Shown: positions 6,219 through 11,294 of the stretch, piece by piece
How the letters are laid out: each line of letters begins with the position of its first letter
Numbering within the stretch: the first letter of the stretch is position 1
Source: an uncultured Marinosulfonomonas sp.
GTDB lineage: Bacteria > Pseudomonadota > Alphaproteobacteria > Rhodobacterales > Rhodobacteraceae
Length of the DNA stretch: 11,294 bases
Direction of reading: 5' to 3'
NCBI GenBank assembly: GCA_947311455.1
Contig: CAMZKY010000316.1
Location: 1 to 11,294 of the forward strand
Translations under genes and position numbers: made by a program
Notes under the pieces: model-generated
Databases searched by the model: none
Told to the model about the DNA's origin: nothing
Seen by the model: only the letters and a program-made list of their open reading frames with translations

Positions 6219-6761
6219 CTAGACGTCGGTCAGTTCTTTTTTATGCATCCATTCCGCATGACGCGGGGCTTTTTTGGTGCGGTCCCATTCATTCAACATA
6301 TCCCATTTTACCGCATCCAATTTGGCCAACATGGCATCCTCGTCCGGATCGGGGCAGGCCAATTCCAAACGGTGGCCCGACGGATCAAAGAAATAGATGG
6401 AATGAAAAATCGAGTGATCCGTAACCCCAAGAACATCAATACCATTATTCTCTAGATGTTCTTTATATTCAAGGAGTTCCGCGCGGTCTTTAACCTTAAA
6501 GGCCAGGTGCTGTGTCCAAATGGGTGTGTTTGGATCGCGGCTCATTTCCGGCAGGGTGGGCAACTCGAAAAATGCCAATACATTGCCATTTCCGGCGTCC
6601 AAAAACACGTGCATATAGGGGGCGGGATCATGAGTGGAAGGAACGTAATCTTCGGCAATTGCCAATACAAAATCCATCTTTAGCATCTTTTGATACCATT
6701 CCACGGTTTCCTTGGCGTTTTTACAGCGATATGCAACGTGGTGAATTTGTTCGATTTTCAT
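6219..6761 (-). CDS. VOC/glyoxalase superfamily protein, probable metal-dependent dioxygenase or lyase
   Basis: The 180-residue protein has the two paired beta-alpha-beta-beta-beta modules of the vicinal-oxygen-chelate superfamily, with a metal triad visible as His8 (IHHVAYR), His85 (WTQHLAFKV) and Glu133 (GHRLELA). The FFDPSGHRLELA end of the second module is typical of extradiol-dioxygenase-like and glyoxalase I-like members. The last 40 residues form a charged helical tail (DEDAMLAKLDAVKWDMLNEWDRTKK) beyond the core. The substrate cannot be assigned from sequence; an aromatic or small electrophilic compound is possible because a MarR regulator gene is transcribed divergently. An AAGGAAA ribosome binding site precedes the ATG, and a strong terminator follows the gene. 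Expression is likely controlled from the shared dyad at 6802-6823. Confidence 0.85.
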   Translation of the reverse strand: MKIEQIHHVAYRCKNAKETVEWYQKMLKMDFVLAIAEDYVPSTHDPAPYMHVFLDAGNGNVLAFFELPTLPEMSRDPNTPIWTQHLAFKVKDRAELLEYKEHLENNGIDVLGVTDHSIFHSIYFFDPSGHRLELACPDPDEDAMLAKLDAVKWDMLNEWDRTKKAPRHAEWMHKKELTDV

Positions 6762-6780
6762 GTACCGTTTCCTTTTCCAA

Positions 6781-6823
6781 TTTATATGTCGGATAAGGTG
6801 TGGTAGTTGCTTTTGTAACTATC
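6781..6823. promoter_or_regulatory. Shared VOC/MarR regulatory region with operator-like dyad
   Basis: An inverted repeat at 6802-6810 and 6815-6823 (TAGTTGC, four T, GTAACTA at its core; one mismatch and one wobble) lies between the two divergent genes. MarR proteins bind such dyads of about 16-20 bp. It sits just upstream of the marR ribosome binding site and, on the - strand, covers the -35 side of a TATAAA box (6786-6781) that could serve the VOC gene. That placement fits repression of both genes. Confidence 0.5.
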
Positions 6824-6835
6824 AAGGGGAATTCG

Positions 6836-7267
6836 ATGTTTTGCCTAGATGAATTTTTGCCTTACCGCCTGTATCGGTTGTCCGAGGCCGCAGGGGAGGG
6901 CTTTCAGATCATTTACAAAAATCGCGCAGGATTGACGCGCCCGCAATGGCGGGTTCTGGCAACGCTTGGTGAAACCGGTCAGATGACAGCAACCCAGCTG
7001 GGGCAGCATACCGCGATGCATAAAACAAAAATCAGCCGTGCGATTGGCGATCTTGAAATCAGACGCTGGATTGTGCGGGAACGCCGCACAGATGACAGAC
7101 GGTTCGAAGATGTGGCGCTGACCAAGGCCGGAACGCGGGCGTATCAAGACCTTACCAATCAAGCAAAAGCCTATAATGACAAGATTTTATCCAGTGCGAC
7201 ACTTACTGAACAAGCGGATATTGAAAAAGGATTGCGCATTTTGGAACAGCTTATGGCGCGCGCCTGA
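6836..7267 (+). CDS. MarR-family transcriptional regulator
   Basis: A 143-residue winged-helix protein of normal MarR length. N-terminal dimerisation helices run to about 30. The winged HTH at about 35-100 contains LTRPQWRVLATLGETGQMTATQLGQHTAMHKTKISRAIGDLE. The wing, RWIVRERRTDDRRFEDVALTKAG, has the DxR-type tip usual in the family. A C-terminal dimerisation helix follows. The single cysteine, Cys3, leaves little basis for disulfide-type redox sensing. MarR members usually repress their own gene and a divergent enzyme gene until a small aromatic ligand binds, which fits the divergent VOC gene and the dyad between them; the ligand is unknown. I chose ATG 6836 over the in-frame GTG at 6800 because AAGGGGA (6824-6830) is well placed. 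The 3' end overlaps the opposing AraC-type gene by 17 bp. Confidence 0.92.
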   Translation: MFCLDEFLPYRLYRLSEAAGEGFQIIYKNRAGLTRPQWRVLATLGETGQMTATQLGQHTAMHKTKISRAIGDLEIRRWIVRERRTDDRRFEDVALTKAGTRAYQDLTNQAKAYNDKILSSATLTEQADIEKGLRILEQLMARA

Positions 7268-8051
7268 AATGTGATGGGGTTTGCCCTGTGTGGTGTTGAA
7301 ACGAACGGGTGAAATATGCCGGAGAAGTATATCCGAGTTGATCTGCAACCTTGTTAATCGGTGTTTTGGTTTCACGCAACAATCGACGGGCTTCAAAAAT
7401 CACCCGATCACTTAGCAATGACGATGCCGGCCGTCCGCAGGTTTGTTTGCAAACACGTGACAAATGGGTGGGGGTGACCCCCAATTCTGCTGCATATTGG
7501 CTAATATTTTTCCCGCTTTGATATTCGGATTCCACCAATTCGGTGAATTTTGTGCAAAGCCGTTGCGCCGCATTTGGTTTTTCTTCCGGATCTGCATGCT
7601 CAATCATCTGTCTTTTAATCCAGACAGACAATAATCCGGCATATAATTGTGCTGCGCTTTGGCTTTCGGGATGTGAATTGGATATTTCTCGCTGGAGATG
7701 ATCCAGAATGCCGGTCAATTCTTTTTGCACATCTATGTTATTGATGCGAAAGTGCTGTGATCCGATATTATCGTTAGAAATCATACCATTAGGAAAAAAG
7801 GAAACACTACCGGAAACATTTGCGCTAACGTCAAACCCATGCATCACGCCAGCCGGAATGAAAATCGCACTATGGGAATTGTATCCACGCGTGATCCCTG
7901 AAATCGTAATTCTGCCTTGGCCACGGGTGAACCAGATAAATACATCTGTAGAATAGCTGCGCATCGCTTCAACGCGCCAACGTGCGCCTTTTACCATTTG
8001 CGAGATGGATGTTACACGAATTGCGTCGGGTTTGCGGAAAATTTCTGTCAT
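7251..8051 (-). CDS. AraC-family transcriptional regulator
   Basis: This 266-residue protein has an N-terminal cupin-like sensing domain at about 20-90 (strands around VFIWFTRGQGRITISG and AIFIPAGVMHGFDV), an alpha-helical linker, and a C-terminal AraC/XylS DNA-binding domain. The latter has two HTH units, at about 183-204 (ISQYAAELGVTPTHLSRVCK) and 231-252 (INKVADQLGYTSPAYFTRSF), followed by the usual GQTPSHFRR ending. The AGVMHGF motif resembles small-molecule sensing AraC_binding domains. I chose ATG 8051 because GAGG precedes it at a good distance. An in-frame GTG at 8135, only 8 bp after the miaA stop and with AAGG upstream, would add 28 residues. The target is unknown; the nearby VOC gene is a candidate. 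Confidence 0.9.
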   Translation of the reverse strand: MTEIFRKPDAIRVTSISQMVKGARWRVEAMRSYSTDVFIWFTRGQGRITISGITRGYNSHSAIFIPAGVMHGFDVSANVSGSVSFFPNGMISNDNIGSQHFRINNIDVQKELTGILDHLQREISNSHPESQSAAQLYAGLLSVWIKRQMIEHADPEEKPNAAQRLCTKFTELVESEYQSGKNISQYAAELGVTPTHLSRVCKQTCGRPASSLLSDRVIFEARRLLRETKTPINKVADQLGYTSPAYFTRSFQHHTGQTPSHFRRAP

Positions 8052-8143
8052 GCTGCCTCGGCTTGATCTTATTGTTTTTCGATTCAATAAAAAAACTTTA
8101 GGGCAAGAATGTGGCGAAAGTGAAAAAAAAGACACATTTCACC

Positions 8144-9022
8144 TTAGGTGGGGGAATATATGTTCCATTTCTTCATGCGGGCACGAAACCAGGTGCGCTG
8201 TCGCTTGGCGTATTGACGCGAAGCAATGATTGCTGCCTCGCGGGCCTGATCCAGCGTGATTTCGCCACGTAAATGGGCAATCAGTTCCGGCGCACCGATG
8301 GCTTTGGAGGATAAAAGCGCGGGGTTCCAGTGTGGCAGCATTGATTTTGCTTCGTCAAGCGCGCCATTTTCCAGCATGAATTCAAACCGCTTTTCAATGC
8401 GTGCGTTCAGCCAGTTTTTGTCGGTTTGAAATACAATCGGATAGCATTCTGAAAGGGGCATCAAGGGCGGCGGCGTGTTGTCCTGCCAAGTGGCCACGGA
8501 TTGGCCGGTGCTGGCCTGCACTTCCCAGGCTCGTTGCACGCGCATTGGATTTTGGATGTCGATCCGTGATAGTGTTTCTGCGTCTAGTTCGGCCAGCAGA
8601 GATTGAAAACCTTCGGTGTTGATGCGGGTTTGGGCTGTTGTGCGAATATCGGTGGGCGTTGGCGGAATATTGGCCAAACCTTCGGTTAAGGCCTTGAAAT
8701 ATAATCCGGTTCCACCAACAATGATTAATCGTGCGGGCGGGTTTTCAATCAAGGTTTCAATCTCGCGCAGCCAATGACCCACTGAATAGGGTGCATCAAA
8801 CCCGATATGCCCATATAATAAATGGGCTGCCACAGCCAAATCCACATCATCCGGGCGCGCGGTTAAGATACGCCAGCCGTTAAACACCTGCAGCGCATCG
8901 GCATTCACGATCACCCCCCCCGTTTTCGCAGCAATTTCAAGCGCCAAAGCGGATTTACCCGAGGCCGTCGGACCGGCAATCAAAACCGGCTGATCGCGTG
9001 GGATGGATGTTAAATCAAGCAA
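8144..9022 (-). CDS. miaA: tRNA dimethylallyltransferase MiaA, TTG start
   Basis: MiaA transfers a dimethylallyl group to N6 of A37 in tRNAs that read UNN codons, the first step to i6A/ms2i6A. The 292-residue product is slightly shorter than E. coli MiaA. The P-loop GPTASGKS is at 17-24. The catalytic aspartate is Asp42 in NADALQVF; the last residue of this motif is usually Tyr and is Phe47 here. GGTGLYFKAL lies at 103-112, the PPTP motif near 120-123, NPMRVQRAWEV at 158-168, and the C-terminal SRQYAKRQRTWFR segment is present. The start is TTG 9022: an in-frame TGA lies four codons upstream, no ATG or GTG lies between, and GAGG precedes the TTG with 7-nt spacing. It is transcribed away from pyrH and is followed by the AraC-type gene. 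Confidence 0.96.
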   Translation of the reverse strand: MLDLTSIPRDQPVLIAGPTASGKSALALEIAAKTGGVIVNADALQVFNGWRILTARPDDVDLAVAAHLLYGHIGFDAPYSVGHWLREIETLIENPPARLIIVGGTGLYFKALTEGLANIPPTPTDIRTTAQTRINTEGFQSLLAELDAETLSRIDIQNPMRVQRAWEVQASTGQSVATWQDNTPPPLMPLSECYPIVFQTDKNWLNARIEKRFEFMLENGALDEAKSMLPHWNPALLSSKAIGAPELIAHLRGEITLDQAREAAIIASRQYAKRQRTWFRARMKKWNIYSPT

Positions 9023-9116
9023 GTCTAGGCCTCAAAGTTTACGTTCTGTTACAAGTTGGCAGAAATTGACCGATCTATCGCCAATTAGCAATGTTTGCCG
9101 TTGTATCCGCGCCGGA

Positions 9117-9146
9117 TTTACGACATTTTAGTGGGAAAAATATAAC
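9117..9146 (+). promoter_or_regulatory. pyrH: Probable promoter of the pyrH-frr-uppS cluster
   Basis: TTTACG (9117-9122, 4 of 6) and TATAAC (9141-9146, 5 of 6) are spaced by 18 nt, 27 nt before the pyrH start. It lies in the 150-bp divergent gap with miaA. A second -35-like TTGACC lies at 9067-9072, but no good -10 follows it. Confidence 0.45.
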
Positions 9147-9172
9147 CATAAATTCAGACGGGATGAAATTTA

Positions 9173-9922
9173 ATGGAATCTGCCTCTCAATCGAATGAAA
9201 ACTCTGACGTAAAACCCACTTTTAAGCGAGTCATGCTAAAAATTTCAGGGGAAGCATTGATGGGAGATCAAGGCTATGGCCTGCATCCGCCCACCGTTGA
9301 ACGCATCGCTGCCGAGGTGAAATCGGTACATGATATGGGCACTGAAATCTGCATGGTGATTGGGGGCGGCAATATTTTCCGTGGTCTACAAGGCAGCGCA
9401 CAGGGGATGGAGCGCACCACGGCGGATTATATGGGGATGCTTGCCACAGTGATGAACGCATTGGCAATGCAATCTGCGCTAGAAGGGATCGGCGTTTTCA
9501 CCCGTGTTATTTCCGCCATTCCGATGGATCAGGTATGTGAGCCATATATTCGCCGCCGTGCCGTGCGCCACCTTGAAAAAGCGCGGGTTTGTATTTTTGC
9601 GGCAGGCACAGGAAATCCCTATTTTACCACCGACACTGCCGCCACATTGCGCGCCAACGAAATGACTTGCGAAGCGATTTTCAAAGGCACCAAAGTGGAT
9701 GGCGTTTACGATAAAGATCCCGCAAAACATGACGATGCAGTGCGCTATGACCGTGTGTCCTATGACGAGGTTTTGCAAAAACATCTTGGGGTAATGGACG
9801 CCAGTGCTATTGCGCTTGCTCGTGATAACAATTTGCCGATCATCGTGTTCTCACTGGATGAGCCTGGCGGGTTTAAAGGGATTTTGGCCGGAGAGGGCAC
9901 CTATACAACCGTTCACAGCTAA
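9173..9922 (+). CDS. pyrH: UMP kinase PyrH
   Basis: PyrH phosphorylates UMP to UDP with ATP, in the cytosol, as a hexamer of the amino-acid-kinase fold regulated by UTP and GTP. The 249-residue protein shows KISGEALMG at 23-31, the glycine-rich GGGNIFRG at 64-71, DYMGMLATVMNALAMQSALE at 85-104, AGTGNPYFTTDTAA at 144-157 and the nucleotide-binding KVDGVYDKDP at 174-183. The first 15 or so residues, rich in Ser, Asn and Glu, form a short extra N-terminal tail. The ATG is preceded by a modest GGGA about 9 nt upstream. The frr gene follows after 46 bp, so the two are probably cotranscribed. rpsB and tsf, the common upstream neighbours, are not here; miaA diverges instead. Confidence 0.97.
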   Translation: MESASQSNENSDVKPTFKRVMLKISGEALMGDQGYGLHPPTVERIAAEVKSVHDMGTEICMVIGGGNIFRGLQGSAQGMERTTADYMGMLATVMNALAMQSALEGIGVFTRVISAIPMDQVCEPYIRRRAVRHLEKARVCIFAAGTGNPYFTTDTAATLRANEMTCEAIFKGTKVDGVYDKDPAKHDDAVRYDRVSYDEVLQKHLGVMDASAIALARDNNLPIIVFSLDEPGGFKGILAGEGTYTTVHS

Positions 9923-9968
9923 GGCTATACTCAAAACACCTGCGGGTAAGGATAAAAGAGGGCTGAAT

Positions 9969-10532
9969 ATGTCTGAAGATTTTGAAATTGATACCGATGA
10001 TTTGCAACGCCGTATGAATGGCGCTGTGGCGTCACTTCGCACTGAATTTGCCAGTTTGCGCACAGGGCGCGCGGCGGCCTCGATGCTTGATCCGATTATG
10101 GTCGAAGCTTACGGCCAGAAAACCCCGATCAATCAGGTGGGCACGGTGAATGTGCCCGAACCGCGCATGGTTACGATCAATGTTTGGGATAAATCCATGG
10201 TGCAGGCCGTAGAAAAGGCCATCCGTGAAAGCGGGCTGGGGATTAATCCTCAATTGAACGGCACAATTATTATGCTGCCCATTCCTGAATTGAACGAGGA
10301 ACGTCGTCGCGAGCTGACCAAAGTTGCCGCGCAATACGCCGAAAATGCCCGCGTTTCGATCCGTAATGTGCGTCGCGATGGCATGGATCAGCTGAAAAAG
10401 GCCAAAGCCGATGGCATGTCAGAAGATGATCACAAAATCTGGACAGATGAAGTGCAACAAATGACGGATGCAACGATCAAAGGTGTTGATGCTGCGCTTG
10501 AACACAAACAGGAAGAAATCATGCAAGTATAG
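9969..10532 (+). CDS. frr: Ribosome recycling factor
   Basis: RRF works with EF-G to split post-termination ribosomes into subunits. The 187-residue protein matches the family length of about 185. It has the first helix (DLQRRMNGAVASLRTEFASLRTGRAAASMLD), the domain II strands (PINQVGTVNVPEPRMVTINVWDKS) and GINPQLNGTIIMLPIPELNEERRRELTK, then the long C-terminal helices around YAENARVSIRNVRRDGMDQLKKAK. The open frame extends back into pyrH, but ATG 9969 is the real start: GAGGG lies at 9958-9962 and family homology begins there. It sits between pyrH and uppS, the usual bacterial order. No terminator follows before uppS. Confidence 0.97.
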   Translation: MSEDFEIDTDDLQRRMNGAVASLRTEFASLRTGRAAASMLDPIMVEAYGQKTPINQVGTVNVPEPRMVTINVWDKSMVQAVEKAIRESGLGINPQLNGTIIMLPIPELNEERRRELTKVAAQYAENARVSIRNVRRDGMDQLKKAKADGMSEDDHKIWTDEVQQMTDATIKGVDAALEHKQEEIMQV

Positions 10533-10587
10533 TGTTTTGCATAATATTTAACGAGTTTCAGAGTTCTATTTTTAGAAAGGTTATTGG

Positions 10588-11294
10588 GTGAGCAATTCAA
10601 AAGAAAAACCTGCCGGAATGCATGTTGCGATCATTATGGATGGCAACGGGCGTTGGGCCGTGCAGCGCGGTAAGCCGCGATTGTTCGGGCACCGTGCAGG
10701 GGTGAAGCGGGTGCGGGAAATTGTTGAATCCTGCCCTGATCTCGGGGTAAAATACCTAACGGTTTTTGCATTCTCAACGGAAAACTGGAAACGCACACAG
10801 ACCGAAGTGGCCGGATTGATGCTGCTGTTTCGCCGCTATATCCGTAATGAAACCCAAGCCTTGATTGAAAATGGCGTGCGGGTTCGGTTTATTGGCGACA
10901 GGCTAAGGCTTGATAAAAAGCTGGTTGGTTTAATGGATGAGCTTGAGCGCGTAACCTCCCATAATACTTTGGTAAATATGACAATAGCGCTTAATTATGG
11001 CGGCCGTGATGAAGTGGCGCGCGCCACCAAACGATTGGCCCAAGACGTGGCTGACGGGCGGTTGAATCCCGATGATGTGGATGAGGAAACTTTGCCCAAA
11101 TACTTGGATACCTGTGTTTTGCCTGATCCCGATCTGGTGATCCGCACCTCGGGCGAAGCGCGTATTTCAAACTTCTTGCTGTGGCAATCTGCCTATTCGG
11201 AATATGAATTTATCGATACATTATGGCCTGATTTTACCCGCGATATTTTTGGTGAAGTCCTACAACGGTTCAAAAAACGTGATCGTCGTTTTGG
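10588..11294 (+). CDS. uppS: Undecaprenyl diphosphate synthase, 3'-truncated by window edge
   Basis: This cis-prenyltransferase builds the C55 undecaprenyl diphosphate carrier for peptidoglycan synthesis from farnesyl diphosphate and isopentenyl diphosphate, at the inner membrane. The first 235 codons are present without a stop. The signature MDGNGRWA carries the catalytic Asp at residue 18. Further motifs are GHRAGVKRVREIVE, FAFSTENWKR, ALNYGGRDE and the late RTSGEARISNFLLWQSAYSEYEFID block, followed by WPDFTRD. The full protein is normally near 245 residues, so only about ten are probably missing. The start is a GTG with AAAGG (10576-10580) at 7-nt spacing; no closer alternative fits as well. 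It follows frr by 55 bp and probably shares its transcript. In related genomes cdsA and dxr usually follow, beyond this window. Confidence 0.96.
   Translation, partial: MSNSKEKPAGMHVAIIMDGNGRWAVQRGKPRLFGHRAGVKRVREIVESCPDLGVKYLTVFAFSTENWKRTQTEVAGLMLLFRRYIRNETQALIENGVRVRFIGDRLRLDKKLVGLMDELERVTSHNTLVNMTIALNYGGRDEVARATKRLAQDVADGRLNPDDVDEETLPKYLDTCVLPDPDLVIRTSGEARISNFLLWQSAYSEYEFIDTLWPDFTRDIFGEVLQRFKKRDRRF

Noticed and set aside
3790..7458. AAACACGT octamer recurring at 3790, 3924, 4834, 6603 and 7451
   Set aside because: Two of the copies lie inside coding sequence and there is no fixed context, so it looks compositional.
9804..9968. Longer frr beginning inside pyrH
   Set aside because: The extension is the pyrH sequence read in another frame; RRF homology and a good ribosome binding site begin at 9969.

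Overview
The window reads as ordinary chromosome of an alphaproteobacterium, most likely Rhodobacterales. The support is gene content and protein flavour: the MiaA NADALQV form, the SufE and SSB sequences, a membrane-anchored LuxR-type regulator near ssb, and pyrH-frr-uppS. I cannot name a species. Base composition is moderate, without the strong GC bias of many relatives. No transposase, integrase, CRISPR array, tRNA or rRNA was seen.

Layout from left to right. Positions 2-2512 carry the 3' three quarters of mfd (+). A small outer-membrane-type lipoprotein gene (-) converges on it and diverges from sufE (+). Between sufE and ssb (-) lies about 390 bp of noncoding DNA. It holds a stem-loop just after sufE, a nested dyad, four tandem copies of an 11-mer and the ssb terminator. 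Upstream of ssb is a second noncoding stretch of about 385 bp. Its 4619-4778 part folds as a closed multi-branch RNA followed by a strong intrinsic-terminator hairpin, so I call it a candidate noncoding RNA (+). Next come a membrane-tethered LuxR-type regulator (+) and a secreted lytic transglycosylase (+), which ends in a clear terminator.

The middle part (6219-8051) is a small accessory block: a VOC/glyoxalase-type dioxygenase (-), a divergent MarR regulator (+) with an operator-like dyad in the shared upstream region, and an AraC-type regulator (-) whose 3' end overlaps the MarR gene by 17 bp on the opposite strand. The block sits downstream of miaA (-).

The right end is the start of a conserved housekeeping cluster on the + strand: pyrH (UMP kinase), frr (ribosome recycling factor) and uppS (undecaprenyl diphosphate synthase), the last cut by the window edge. 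A plausible promoter precedes pyrH. The short gaps of 46 and 55 bp, each with a ribosome binding site, suggest cotranscription.

Most coding content is conventional. The signals that known genes do not explain are the RNA-like element between ssb and the LuxR gene, the 11-bp tandem repeat and 14-mer repeats around ssb, and a 34-bp nested palindrome between two opposing terminators at 6128-6161.
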